64,000 nucleotides of DNA from Rhabdophis nuchalis (GCA_039707465.1 CM077643.1:201835605-201899604); one strand, 5' to 3'. Positions 47,095 to 58,590 are shown, counted from the stretch's first letter. The notes: a model not told the origin generated them from the sequence alone. Made by a program: numbers and translations.

Positions 47095-48533
47095 TGTTTT
47101 TTATTTTTTTTATTCGAATTTATACCCCGCCCTTCTCCTTGTTAGGACCCAGGGCGGCACACAGGCATTATTTAAAACCACAATAAATACAATATACATC
47201 ATTAAAATATATTAAATTATTTAAACCTGTGCTAAAACCCATATTTAAAAACCCTACCAAATTATAATTTATGTATAAAAAGTCAGAAACGGGGGGCTAT
47301 CCTAGACCGGCTTGTTGGAATAAATGCATCTTAAGACGTTGGCGGAAGAGGCGGAGGTCCGAGGTAGTACGAAGGTTGGGGGGTAGGTCGTTCCAGAGGG
47401 CCGGGCCCGCCACAGAGAAGACCCTTCCCCTGGGTGTCGGCAACCGGCATTGCCCAGCCGACGGCACCCGGAGAAGACCCTCTCTGTGGGAGCGGAGCGG
47501 CCGAAGGGATGTATGGGGCAGGAGGCGGTCTCGTATATAGCTAGGCCCCAAGCCATGGAGCGATTTAAAGATGGTCGTCAACACCTTGAAGCGCACTCGA
47601 AAGGCCACAGGCAGCCAGTGCAGCTCGCGCTGGAGAGCTGTTACGTGGGCTTGCCTTGAGGCACCCATAATCACCCGCGCGGCCGCATTCTGTACTAACT
47701 GTAGCCTTCGAGTGCACCTCAAGGGGAGCCCCATGTAGAGAGCGTTACAGTAATCCAGCCAGGATGTCACAAGCGCTTGAGTGACTGTGCGAAGGGCTCC
47801 CCGGTCCAGTAAGGGGCGCAACTGGCGTATCAGGCGTACCTGATAAAACGTCCCCCTGGCCACGGCCGCCACATGGTCCTCCATGGACAGCCGGGAATCC
47901 AGGAGGATGCCCAAGTTGCGCGCCCTCTCCACGGGAGCCAGTTGTTCGCCCCAATGGCCAGTGTTGGACTTATCTGGCTGAACCGGGGTGCCGGAAACCA
48001 CAGCCACTCGGTCTTGGACAGGTTGAGTTTGAGTTTGTTACTACCCATCCAGACCCGTACGGCCTCCAAACACCGGGACAGCACCTCGACGGCATCGTTG
48101 GGGTGGTTTGGGGTGGATATGTACAGCTGGGTGTCATCAGCGTACAGATGGTATTCCACCCCAAAACCACGGATGATCTTGCCCAGCGGCTTCATGTAGG
48201 TGTTGAACAGAAGTGGCGAGAGGACCGACCCCTGAGGGACCCCACATATGAGGGGCCTCGGGGACGACCTCTGCCCTCCTGCCAACACCCATTGCGACTG
48301 ACCAGAGAGGTAGGACGAGAACCACCGTCAAACGGTACCTCTCAGCCCCAACCCCCCCAATCGGTGCAATAAGATACCATGGTCGATGGTATCAAAAGCC
48401 GCTGAGAGGTCTAATTGGACCAGGATAGAGGAGCAACCTCTATCCCGTGCCCTCCAGAGATCATCAACCAACGCGACCAATGCCGTCTCGATGCTGTGAC
48501 CGGGCCGGAAGCCGGACTGGCGCGGGTCTAGAT
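47095..48533 (-). mobile_element. L2/CR1-L3-like LINE, copy F, 5'-truncated
   Basis: Minus strand, 1.44 kb. The 5' end stops within the [10 protein letters not shown] region (CGCCAGTCCGGCTTCCGG). An upstream frame (48288-47970) keeps PLICGVPQGSVLSPLLFNTY and YADDTQLYIST. A small loss near 47955, in the GGGGGCGAA stretch of relatives, shifts the frame. The rest (48007-47297) keeps RARNLGILLDSRLSMEDHVA through FSVAGPALWNDLPPNLR. The 3' end is of the I type, with GGGTCC and GGGCGGGGTATAAATTCG. Confidence 0.92.
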
Positions 48534-48838
48534 TAACTTCTGATTTTCCTTACAGCAGTGATAAGTAAAAATATAAATTTACTTCTTACTCTATTCAATA
48601 TATAGAGTAACTCTATATTACAATATAACTCAATTTTTTTTATAGTCTAGTTTTCTAATAAAGCCATACATTGTTAGTTCATTTTTTTCTATTTCACGCA
48701 AAAAGCCTATAAGGAATTTCCAGGAAGCAACAAACATACATAATGTCTTTTCTTGAATCAAAAAAGTCAATTTAACCATCTCAGAAAATTCTAACATTTT
48801 CACTGTTCATTCCTCCATTGAGGGTAGTAACTTCTGCT
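48534..48838. other. Unassigned spacer between two L2 copies
   Basis: AT-rich DNA of 300 bases between the 5' ends of the divergent copies F and G. No identification. Confidence 0.45.
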
Positions 48839-49540
48839 GGAGGCAGGTGGTAGCTGTGGCTAAGAGGGCCTTTGCTCCCGCCTGGACTATTGCAACGCTC
48901 TCTACATGAGGCTGCCCTTGAGGTGCACCCGGAGGCTCCAGTTGGTGCAGAATGCGGCTGCGCGGGGGATTCTGGGAGCCTCAAGATGCTCCCACATGAC
49001 ACCTCTCCTGCGCGAGCTGCACTGGCTGCCTGTGGCTTTCCGGGTGCGCTTCAAGGTGCTGGTAACCATCTTTAAAGCACTCCATGGCACGGGACCTGGC
49101 TACTTGCAAGACCACATCCTGCTACCAAATACCTCCCACCGACCAGTTCGCTCCCACAGAGAGGGCCTCCTCAGGGTACTGCTGGCCAAACAATGTCGGC
49201 TGGCGACCCCCAGGGGGAGAGCCTTCTCTGTGGCAGCTCCTGCCCTCTGGAACGACCTACCCCCCGATCTATGTACGATCACTGACCTATGCCTCTTCCG
49301 CCAGGCCTTGAAAACGCATTTATTTCGTGCGCCGGCCTAGTATAGTTTTTAATCGATTTTAATCTATTTTATTTAGTAATTTTATTTGGTTTTAGAACAG
49401 GCCCCAAATTTAATTGACATTTTAATTGACATTTTAAAGTATTTTATATATTCATGTCTTTGTTGTTTTTATTATGCCTGTTCACTGCTCTGAGTCCCGC
49501 AAGGGAGAAGGGCGGTATACAAATTCAATAAACATAAACA
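48839..49540 (+). mobile_element. L2/CR1-L3-like LINE, copy G, 5'-truncated with internal deletion
   Basis: Plus strand. It starts with GTAGCTGTGGCTAAGAGGGC (the AVAKRAF motif), then jumps to CCCGCCTGGACTATTGCAAC, skipping about 90 bases present in relatives. An open piece (48906-49340) covers MRLPLRCTRRLQLVQNAAAR to the terminal KTHLFRA. The 3' end is CACTGCTCTGAGTCCC...GGGCGGTATAC, of the B/C type. Confidence 0.9.
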
Positions 49541-49544
49541 CGTT

Positions 49545-50022
49545 CAGATTGCACAACAGTTGCATCTATTCCTGGCCAAGGAAACTCTGTTCACTGTCAC
49601 CTGCGACCTCCCATTTGAACGACTTCAATGTGATCTACATAAGGCTTCCCTTGAAGCTTCAGAAGCTTCAGCTGGTATAGAATGCAGCTGCACAGGTATA
49701 AATAGTATTAGTTTTTGGCATAATGTAACATTACTGTTTCAGGGGCAACATTGCTTGCCAGTGTGCTGGGGAAGATTCTCGCTCTAGAGACTAGGATGAC
49801 ATTGACCCTCCTGGCCTTTTGGAAGGCCTTGAAGACCTGACTATATGCTGGGGCCTGAGATCCTAAGTGTGTAAAGAGCCCAGTTTCCTGATGATGTTGA
49901 CATCAACTGATTATAATATCTCTTGGTTACTATTTGCATTTAATTCTTTTTTTCAACTGTGTTTTAACTGTTTTGTGCGTGGGTATTTATATAAATTGAA
50001 TGAATGAATTAACGAACGAATG
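49545..50022 (+). mobile_element. Old L2-like LINE fragment
   Basis: Plus strand, heavily decayed. GAAACTCTGTTCACTGTCAC, ATAAGGCTTCCCTTGAAGC and GCTGGTATAGAATGCAGCTG correspond to the LRTVTQA, LYMGLPL and QLVQNAA regions of young copies. It ends in GAATGAATGAATTAACGAAC-like tail repeats. Confidence 0.7.
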
Positions 50023-51550
50023 TATAAACATTGTGAGATTTTTTCTTATTTTATAAAAAGAGTTTCTAGCACTGATCACTTGAGGGGATTGTGATTCTTG
50101 GATCTCTCTATTTATGGAAGGCTACAAAATAGTCAGAACTGTGATAAATTGAAAAGTAGTATGAGATTTTAGGTTGCAAAAAAAGGAATAGGAACTTTAT
50201 TCCTTCATAAAGTTGAGGACGTGAGAGTGTAAGGGAAGAGAATCTGAATTTTACTTTTCCTTCAAAACTTCCATAGCATGATCACATTTCATCTGAGAGC
50301 TGAATCTTGAAAGAACTAAAGAATTTTTGAATACTCAAATTCACCCCTCCACATTTTCTTTCCCAGTTTGTATATTTATTTTTGTATGAACATAAATCCC
50401 AACATTAGTTATAATTCTGAATTTTAACTCTTACCGTAATGTTTGGATTGTGGCAAAGAGCAATTGCTGCAAAGGACAAATCTAAATTCTGCTATGATTA
50501 ATCCAATGTTATGTCTTTTTCCAACAACATGTTATAAAAATACAAACTGTTAAAATATATAAATTCTACCCATATTTAATTTCTCAGAAATTTATGTCAC
50601 AGAAGTTTGTAGGAAAGTCATGCTATTGTAAGCATCAAGGTCCTTTATTATTACATTCAAGCTTTTTGGTATATTGTTTTTTTTAAATGTATACTGAGTT
50701 TTTTTTAAAATAACTATTGCTATTTGACATTTTTAAGCTTGTTTTTTAAGATATCAGTTTTAGCATAAAAGTGTTTTTCTAGCTGGGCTTTTGCCAGCTT
50801 TTAGATTGAGAAGGATATTTTTCTACTCTTGTTCAATATCATATTTCCCATTTTATTTCTCTAGAACTTCAGGGGGCACTCATGAGCTTCTACATCTCTT
50901 TTGCATAAAGACCATGGCAATTATTTTTTAATGTCCATTATGTACACTTCCTGTTCAGAAGAACAGATTTGCTTGAAAATGTCTTTGTTTTAAAAGAGGG
51001 TGGAGTAGGTACATAAAATGCTTTCCTTCTATAGCAAATTTCATGATAGAATACCATGGGGAAATTTTGGATAGAAAGCACCGATCAACACAACAAACTA
51101 TTGTATTTATTGATCTTTGCCTGGATTTTTATAGAAGGTGCTAGAGATAGCTCTACATTTTGTAAGGAATACACTTAAAAAAAAAAAGTTCAATTGTATT
51201 TAAGGATTACTGAAAGCACAGTAACCATTTGAAAGACCCACAATTAGTTTTTAAAATGGATGCTGTAATCAGAAATTCAAAATTGAATGCCGTTAGAGTG
51301 GTATTATCTGCACATCTGAGGTTGTTGATATTTCTCCCGGCAATCTTAATTCCAATTTGTGATTTATCTAGCCCCATTTTTCTCATGATGTGCTATGCAT
51401 ATAAGTTAAATAGACAGGGTGACAGTATTCAGCCTTGCTGAACTCCTTTTTCAATTTTGAACCAATCAGTAGTTCCGTGTCCAGTTTTCATGTTGCTTCT
51501 TGACCCACATATAGGTTTCTCAAAAGACAAATAAGATGGTCTTGTACACT
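50023..51550. other. Unassigned AT-rich sequence
   Basis: No clear identification. The part from about 51230 to 51540 may be decayed LINE sequence, but its wording is too weak to assign. Confidence 0.35.
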
Positions 51551-51556
51551 CATCTA

Positions 51557-52604
51557 TACAATACAATACAATACAATAGCAGAGTTGAAAGGGACCTTGG
51601 AGGTCATCTAGTCCAACTCCCTGCCTAGGCAGGAAGCCCTATACATTTCAGACAAATGGCTATCCAACATCTTCTTAAAGACTTGCAGTGTTGGGGCATT
51701 CACAACTTCTGGAGGCAAGCTGTTCCACTGATTAATTGTTCTAACTGTCAGGAAATTTCTCCTCTGTTCTAAGTTGCTTCTCTCCTTGATTAGTTTCCAC
51801 CCATTGCTTCTTGTTCTGCCCTCAGGTGCTTTGGAGAATAGTTTGACTCCCTCTTCTTTGTGGCAGCCGCTGAGATATTGGAACACTGTTATGTCTCCCC
51901 AGTCCTTCTTTTTATTAAACTAGCTATATCCAGTTCCTGCAACCGTTCTTCATATGTTTTAGTCTCTAGTCCCTTAATCATCTTTGTTGCTCTTCTCTGC
52001 ACTCTTTCTAGAGTCTTCACATCTTTTCTACATCGTGGCGACCAAAATTGGATGCCGTATTCCAAGTGTGGCTTTACCAAGGCATTATAAAGTGGTATTA
52101 ACACTTCACGTGATCTTGATTCTATCCCTCTGTTTATGCAGCCTAGCATTGAGATGGCTTTTTTGGCAGCTGCTGCACACTGCTGGCTCATATTTAAATG
52201 GTTGTCCACTAGGACTCCAAGATCCCTTTCACAGTTACTATTATTGAGCAAGGTACCGCCTATAGTGTACCTGTGCATTTCATTTTTGTTGCCTAAATGT
52301 AGAACCTTACTCTTTTCACCATTGAATTTCATTTTGTTAGATAGTACCCAATGTTCAAGTTTGTCAAGATCCTTCTGTATCTTAAGCCTATCTTCTGGAG
52401 TGTTGGCTATTTCTGCCAGCTTGGTGTCATCTGCAAATTTGATGAGTTCCCCATTTATCCCCTCATCCAAATCATTGATGAAGATGTTGAAAAGTATTGG
52501 GCCTAAAACAGAGCCTTGGGGTACTCCACTGCATACTTCCCTCCATGTAGATCAGTTCTATTGAGGACTACACGTTGAGTGCGGTTGGTCAGCCAGTTAC
52601 GAAT
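51557..52604 (-). mobile_element. CR1 LINE, 3' half
   Basis: Minus strand. The 3' tail is ATTGT repeats (plus strand ACAATACAATACAATAC at about 51559-51579), followed by the standard CR1 3' end. The element reaches upstream into the RT palm, where it meets BovB near 52605. Confidence 0.95.
51608..52570 (-). pseudogene. CR1 ORF2, reverse transcriptase C-terminal half
   Basis: An open frame (52470-51889) holds DEGINGELIKFADDTKLAEI, with the catalytic Asp pair in FADD. It continues with RLKIQKDLDKLEHWVLSNKM, KCKVLHLG-type KSKVLHLGNKN, and NCERDLGVLVDNHLNMSQQ. Next are LIPLYNALVKPHLEYGIQFW and CRKDVKTLERVQRRATKMI. After a frame change near 51889 the tail continues to 51608, with KLFSKAPEGRTRSNGWKL and WNSLPPEVVNAPTLQVFK. 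The protein copies CR1 RNA at the target. Motif A and the endonuclease are missing. Confidence 0.93.
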
Positions 52605-54555
52605 ACATCTCTTTAAGAACTTGTCACAATTTGTTGTTATCCACACAATCAAAGGCTTTAGCACAGTCAACGAAGCAGAAGGAGATATTTTTCTGGAACT
52701 CCCTAGCTTTCTCCATGATCTAGCCTATGTTAGCAATTTGATCTCTAGTTCCTCTGCTTCTTCAAAATCCTGCCTGTACTTCTGATAGTTCTTGGTCCAC
52801 ATTCTGCTGGAGCCTAGTTTGTAGAATTTTGAGCATAACTTTGCTAGCATGTGAAATGAGTGCAATGGTGCGATAGTTTGCACATTCTTTGGCATTGCCC
52901 TTTTTTGGAATTGGAATGTAAACTGATCTTTTCCAATTCTGTGGCCACTGTTGAATTTTCCAGATTTGCTGGCAAATTGAGTTTAGCATTTTTACTGCAT
53001 CAATTTTTAAGATTTTGAATAGCTCAGCTGGAATACTGTCACCACCACTAGCTTTGCTGTTGCTCAGACTTCCTAAGGTCTATTTGCTTTACATTCTAGG
53101 ATGTCTGGCTCAAGGCCAATGACCATCCCATCATGGTTATCAGGGATGTTAAACTGGTTCTTGTATAGTTCTTCTGTGTAATTTTGCCACCTCTTCTTAA
53201 TCTCTCCTTCCTGTTAGAGCCCTGTCATTTTGGTCCTTTATCGTGCCCATCTTTGCATGAAACGTTCCCTTCATATCTCCAATTTTCTTGAAGAGATCTC
53301 TGGTCCTCCCTATTCTACTGTTTTCTTCTATTTCTTTGCACTGTTCATTTAAGAAGGCATTCTTATATTTTCTAGCTATTCTCTGCAATTCTACATTCAG
53401 TTGGGTATATCTTTCTCTTTCTCTAAATGGCTTTAAAAATGGCTGAATCAGCTGGCCAGCGCGTACATACACGCTGGCCAGCTGACAGGGCAACGCCTTG
53501 GGTGCCCTGCCAAATGGCTCCGTGCCATAGGTATAGATCACTGGTATAGAGCTTCTCTACATCTTTCACTATAGAGCACATAGTGAATTTGATGTCTGTG
53601 TTGACAGTCTGGTGATGTCCATGTATAGAATTGTCTTTTGGGTTGTTGGAAAAGAGTTTGCTATGGCCATCGTATTTTCTTGACAAAATTCTACCAGCCT
53701 GTGCTCTGTTTCATTTTTTACTCCAAGGCCAAACTTGCCTGTTATTATCGTTTGGCTTCCTACTTTAGCATTCCAATCCCCCGTGAGGATAAGGACATCA
53801 TTTTTGTTGTTAATTCTATAAGGTATTGTAGGGTTTCATAGAACCAGTCAACTCCATCCTCTTCAGTACCAGTGATTGGGGCATAGATTGGACTATTGTG
53901 ATGTTGAAATGTTTGCCTTGGATTCAAATTGAGATCATTCTGTCATTTTGTGGATTGTATCCCAGTACTGCTTTTCCTACTCTTTTATTGACTATGAGGG
54001 CTACTCAATTTCTTCTGAGGGATTCTTGCTTGCAGTAGAATACCTGATGGTCATCTGAATTAAATTCACCCATTTCTGTCCATTTTAGTTTGCTGATACC
54101 TAAAATGTTGATGTTCAGTTTTGTCATCTCTTGTTTGACCACATCCAGCTTGCCTTGATTCATGGATCTTATATTCCAGGTTATATTCCAGGATCTTTAC
54201 AGCATCAGACTTTCCTTTCACCACCAGATATATCCATAGCTGAGTGTTCTTTCGGCTTTGACCCAGTCACTTCATTCTTTCTGGTGCTACTAGTACTAGC
54301 CCTCTGCTCTTCCCCAGTAACATATTGGACACCTTCCGACCTGAGGGGCTCATCTTCCAGTGTCATATCTTTTTGCCTTTTGGTACTGTCCATGGGGTTT
54401 TCATGACAAAGATACTGGAATAGATTGCTATTTTCTTCTCCAGTGGATCACATTTTGTCACAGCTCTTTGCTATGACCTGTCCATCTTGGGTGGCCCTGC
54501 ATGGTATAGCTCATAGCTTTATTGGGCTACAAGACAGTGATCCATGAAAGCGATC
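52605..54555 (-). mobile_element. BovB (RTE clade) LINE, 5' portion to mid RT
   Basis: Minus strand. The 54130-54555 part matches the BovB 5' region (plus-strand words ATTGGACACCTTCCGACCTG, CCAGTGTCATATCTTTTTGC and GGTGGCCCTGCATGG). Further in, TRDLFKKIGDMKGTFHAKMG (about 53300) is the region between endonuclease and RT. IWKIQQWPQNWKRSVYIPIP and KECANYRTIALISHASKVM (52989-52762) are RT fingers. Stops, shifts and a MITE insertion break the frame. The catalytic FADD region and the 3' end are absent. BovB is common in squamates, moved horizontally into ruminants and other animals, and probably mobilises Sauria-type SINEs. Confidence 0.93.
53425..53543 (-). mobile_element. hAT-type MITE fragment inside BovB
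   Basis: The minus strand starts CAGTGATCTATACCTATGGC, then has ACGGAGCCATTTGGCAGG, wording I associate with a squamate hAT MITE family. It contains the inverted repeat GCTGGCCAGCG...CGCTGGCCAGC at 53450-53481. It interrupts the BovB endonuclease region. The far end is not clear, so no duplication could be checked. Confidence 0.6.
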
Positions 54556-54571
54556 ATGTAACTATCAGTAT

Positions 54572-54584
54572 CTATCAGTATTTA

Positions 54585-54676
<92 letters not shown>

Positions 54677-54678
54677 AT
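54572..54678. repeat. ATCT microsatellite
   Basis: About 24 ATCT units, followed by shorter ATCATCT interruptions to about 54710. It follows the BovB 5' end. Confidence 0.95.
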
Positions 54679-54887
54679 CTACCATTATCATCTATCTATC
54701 TCTATCACCTATTTCTCAGCTATTTTTACACTGCCCATTTCACCTAAGTGACTCTGGGCAGCTTACAATACAAGCTAGGCCTTTAGAGAGTAAGTTAACC
54801 TTTTGATTGAAGTAGATTGTAACTAAGGAGGGGAGGTGTTTCTCAGTTCTTTTAAAGTTCTTTCATACATAATTCTATTCTCCATAG

Positions 54888-55000
54888 TGGTGGAGGCAGC
54901 ATCTAGGTTAGGTTGGGTTGAACCTTCATCCACTCATTGGAGGACTGAGCCTGGAACAAAGTTTAAGTCCCGCCCTCATCACTAGGCAGACCCAGTTTTC
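54888..55000. repeat. DIRS left inverted terminal repeat
   Basis: Begins GGTGGAGGCAGCATCTAGGT, then GGTTGGGTTGAACCTTCATC, and ends AGGCAGACCCAGTTTTC. It is the reverse complement, with a few differences, of 60117-60229. The bases just outside (TTCTCCATAGT, 54879 on) are matched only by the internal complementary region. Confidence 0.93.
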
Positions 55001-55459
55001 AGACTTAGTCCCTCAACAAGGACGGATGCATGTTCCTTCTCTCCAGTACCTTCTAAGATTAATTTGTGGTTATTTGTGAGTAAGAGGATATTTCGAATTG
55101 TTTGGGCTCCCTCCCAATTGTGTCTGACTCTGCCTGGCTGACTTCCTTCTCCTTCTCTCTTATGCAGGGCATAAAGGCTTCTGTGGTCTCCGGAGGCTGG
55201 ATTGGGAACAGGGAGACACAAATCCTTTCGCTTATCGCCTTGAGCCTCCCGGGGAGCCTCCTTTTAGATACGTGACCAGCAGCCTTGCAATTGCCTAATA
55301 CAATGATCATCTGTTGGAAGAATGTTCTGCCGCTCCCCAGACAGTAGAGGGGCGAGCCGCGGCAGCGCACCTTTAAACGAAGGCTTTCTTCACTTTCACT
55401 GCCTGCCGCGGAGCGACCCGACTGCCGACAGCCTTAAAAATCCTTGAAGCGGTATTTGA

Positions 55460-57377
55460 CAGATGCTCTCTCACACGGCCACCCTGCAGCCAGCGTGCTT
55501 CTCGGCCATTTCAAAAAGGCGCGAATCACCGCCGCTGAACCCGCAAGGCGCGAATCACCATTTTGGGATCGCTAGTCACTCCCTGTTGCAAATGGTGGCC
55601 GCACCTTTGTCTGAGGCACCCCTGAACACAGCGGCACCTCTGAGCCACCTAACTCCCTGGACACCGCAGAGAGCTCGGCTCCTCAGTCGCAGCCCCTGCC
55701 TTCTACATCTGGCACCCTGAGGAAGGGCAAAGCCCTAAAAAAAATCTGATAAGACTTCTCCAAAGACTGGCAAGTCTAAGAAGGCTAAAAAGCCTTCCTC
55801 TCATTATGAGAGGCAGAAGAACAAGGCCTTGGAGCACTTGCATAAGAAAGTGGCTAGCAAGGCAGGGGTCATCCAGTCACCACAGCAAACCCAGGTTCAA
55901 CTGTCTTTAATGATGTCACTGGGAGATAGGCAGGGCAGGGGATTTCCCCTTAACCCTTTGTTTCCCATGATGTCTCAGGCATCTGGGGCCAGGCTCAAGA
56001 GTCTCAGCCCCTCCTGCCTTCCCAAGGGGATATTCTTCCCCCTGCTATTCAATGCCTGGACATTATTCCTTCCACTTCTGCCGCTATTCCTCCAGCCCAG
56101 CCTGCGCTGTGCATGACAAATTTTCAGGACATTATTGCCAGCACCATTTCACAGGGAATTGCAGCAGGTTTACAGCAATGGGGTGCCCTACCTCAACAAC
56201 AGCTACCTGCTGTGCTCTCTGTACTCTTGGTACCTGTCTCCATGGCAGAAACTTGAATCCAGAAGGGGAGGAGGATCTGGATCAATCCTCTGATTCGGAA
56301 GAAGGTGAAATTAAAGAAGCAGGCCTTTCCGATGATGAAGGGACAGAACCAGAACAAAAGGCGTCTTTTAGCCTTTTCCCTCCATCTCTTTTCCCATCTT
56401 TACTCTATAAGGCAAAGGCTTCCTCAATGATAGGACCTCCTGCACCGGCTACTACTGCCCCACGTCCAACAACGGTCTTGGCCGAGACCTTATTCGCAGA
56501 GCAGGCCCTACCATCTGAAACCATACTGATGCCGAAGATCTTTATTGACTTAGTTCAGTGTCAGTGGGAGGCGGCCACTTCTGGACCAGGACCTTCGGCC
56601 TCAGATAAAAAATATTTTAATGTGGACAACGAAATGTCCAAATTTCTCTCTTTTCCATCAGTGGATACCCCTGTGATTGCCCTCTACACTTCGGCCAATA
56701 TGCTAGGGGCTCTGGAGGATGTCCTGAAGCTGGAGGAGAAGAAAGCCAACCTAACTTTGCAGAGAGGTCACCAGGCCATGGTGTGGAGGGGCTGCACCAC
56801 CACCATGGCCTTCTTCACCCACCTGTGCCTCCTCTGGCTTCAGGACTTGTAGCAACGCATTCCCGTCTCTGATCTGCGTGCGCACCAGGACATACCCAAA
56901 CTTGTAGTGGCAGTCCAATTCACATCGGATGCCACTCTCGCGTCTGCCAGATTTGCTTCCAGGGCTATGGCTTCGTTGGTGTTGTTGTGCAGACTTCTGT
57001 GGCTCAAGCAGTGGCAAGTAGATGCGCGTCACAAGTGGCGTCTGGCCTTTGCCCCCTTTAAAGGTAGCTCCCTCTTTGGAGATGCCCTAGACCCCTATTT
57101 AGTAGAGAATAAAGACAAGAGGAAAGTCCTTCCTAAAGTCCCCAAGAAGGGCTTTAACCGCTCAGCTCCTTATCCCAGACGTCCTTCCTTTCACGGACAG
57201 GACCTTGGATCATCCTTTCGATCCCAGGATTATGGTTCATTCTTTCGGGGGGCGGACTATGGGGCCCAGGGATACAGGCAACAGGGTGGCTATTTCCCCA
57301 GGAGTAGGGGTAACCTCGACCATTATCGGTGGGGCAAGCAGTCCAAGTGTCCCTTTCGGGGGAGGGGCAGAAACTGA
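55460..57377 (+). pseudogene. DIRS gag-like region
   Basis: The upstream part is basic and Ser/Pro-rich over several frames. The recognisable core lies in 56500-56850 (MPKIFIDLVQCQWEAATSG, PSVDTPVIALYTSANML, LEDVLKLEEKKANLTLQ) and 56907-57377 (RLLWLKQWQVDARHKWRLAF, PFKGSSLFGDALDPYL). These match the conserved DIRS gag blocks with a Trp-Leu pair and Pro-Phe-x-Gly-x-x-x-Phe-Gly. The C-terminal part is Arg/Gly/Tyr-rich (GYRQQGGYFPRSRG, FRGRGRN), as expected for nucleic acid binding. A TAG near 56850 and several shifts break the frame. The protein would package DIRS RNA. Confidence 0.83.
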
Positions 57378-57489
57378 TCATACCGCTGGAATTAACATCC
57401 TGGTCATTAGCTATTCCATTGGAGGTAAGTTAGCCCATTTCGCTGATTAATGGGATAGGACTACTTCTGATGCATGGGTTAGGTCCATT

Positions 57490-58275
57490 GTTGTGACAGG
57501 GCTCACGTTAGAGTTTTTCTCCAACCCCCCTAGGCTTTTCAGGGCCTGTCCAGTATCATCCAATCTGAGGCATTGGCGCTTCATGCAGGAGGCAATCCAA
57601 CATCTGCTGGACATATGGGCCATGGAACTTATACCACCAGACCAACACGGTCTGGTGGTATATTATTCTCGTTATTCCCAAGGCCTCGGGGAGCTGGGGA
57701 ACCATTTTGGATCTTAAAAAATTAAATAAGTTTATTTGTTATAAACTTTTCAAGATGTATTCTTTGCAGTCTATTTTAGTTGGTATTTGACATGGCGACT
57801 TTGGTTTTTTTTTTTTTATTTTTTTATTTTTAGGGAGTTCACACCTTCCGTGCTCCAGGATTATTCCTGGGACACCACGGGGACTCTACCTTCGCCTGTC
57901 TGCTCTTCCCCCTCTCCTTTATATGGGGAGAGGGTTTTCAAACCGCCAGACAGCTGTAAAAGAGCGTCTGCGAGGCTCGCGGAGCCAACCGGAAGTCACG
58001 ACATGGCGACCTTTTAACGTTCATAGATTTGACTGAGGCTTATCTCCATGTTCCCATTTCGCCCTGCCATAGGCAGTTTCTCCATTTTTCTTATTTAGGA
58101 CAGCACTTCCAGTACACTGCATTCCCTTTGGGCTTTCGTCAGCACCCAGGGTATTTACTAAGGTGTTGGCGGCCTTGTTGGCCAATTTGCGAGAAGTGCC
58201 CATTAGGCTAAATGCTTTTTTGGATGACATCCTTATCCAATCCACATCCCCGAGCCAGGCACGCAGAGACCTAGC
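57490..58275 (+). pseudogene. DIRS reverse transcriptase, broken and 3'-deleted
   Basis: RT pieces in order: HWRFMQEAIQHLLDIWAMEL, TILDLKKLNKFICYKLFKM, then (after the insertion at 57800-57999) GDLLTFIDLTEAYLHVPI and FQYTAFPLGF, and LNAFLDDILIQSTSPSQARR. The Asp of IDLTEAY and the Leu-Asp-Asp pair (near 58222) are the catalytic residues. Four frames are needed to follow it. The sequence then jumps at about 58275 to the end of RNase H, so the RT thumb and RNase H core are deleted. Confidence 0.87.
57800..57999 (-). mobile_element. Unidentified poly(A) retroinsert inside the DIRS RT
   Basis: An interrupted T run (57804-57835) marks the poly(A) end of a minus-strand insert. The direct repeat GACATGGCGAC (57789-57799 and 58000-58010) is the target duplication. 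It is split between the two sides of the RT frame, so the insertion is later than the DIRS. Read on the minus strand the body begins TGACTTCCGGTTGGCTCC. It also contains CCCCATATAAAGGAG and the palindrome CCAGGAATAATCCTGG. I do not recognise the family. Confidence 0.8.
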
Positions 58276-58289
58276 TACCACCACTCTTT

Positions 58290-58590
58290 TTGACTATGGA
58301 ACATATCTTGGGGGTGTTGAACGTGCAGGCGGATTGGTTCAGCCGCGAGGTGGTGGACAATGCCGAGTGGTGCCTGCACCCATTGATCTTCCAGGACATT
58401 GTGGTCCGTTTCGGCATGCCGGTGATCAACCTCTTCGCCACCCCCCTCAACACGCAGCTCCTGTGGTTCTTCTCCTGCTTCCCAGTGCAGGGGTTGGAAG
58501 GGGTGGACGCCCTGCGGTGCAGATGGCTGGCCGGCCTCCTCTATCCCTTCCCTCCGCTTCTCCTTGTCATTCAAGGGGCTTACCTCATGT
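58290..58590 (+). pseudogene. DIRS RNase H end and downstream block
   Basis: In a different frame from the RT end, EHILGVLNVQADWFSRE is the typical close of the RNase H domain (HIPG..N..AD..SR pattern). It is followed by EWCLHPLIFQDIVVRFGMPV, INLFATPLNTQLLWFFS and the stretch leading to the recombinase. A frame shift near 58580 returns to the recombinase phase. The RNase H catalytic core lies in the deleted part. Confidence 0.85.

Noticed and set aside
54522..54806. YLSI-repeat frame
   Set aside because: Translation of the ATCT microsatellite.
58163..58590. First third of the 544-codon frame as one continuous protein
   Set aside because: Only the first 40 codons are RT; the stretch 58290-58590 is out of phase with the RNase H end, which is read in another frame.
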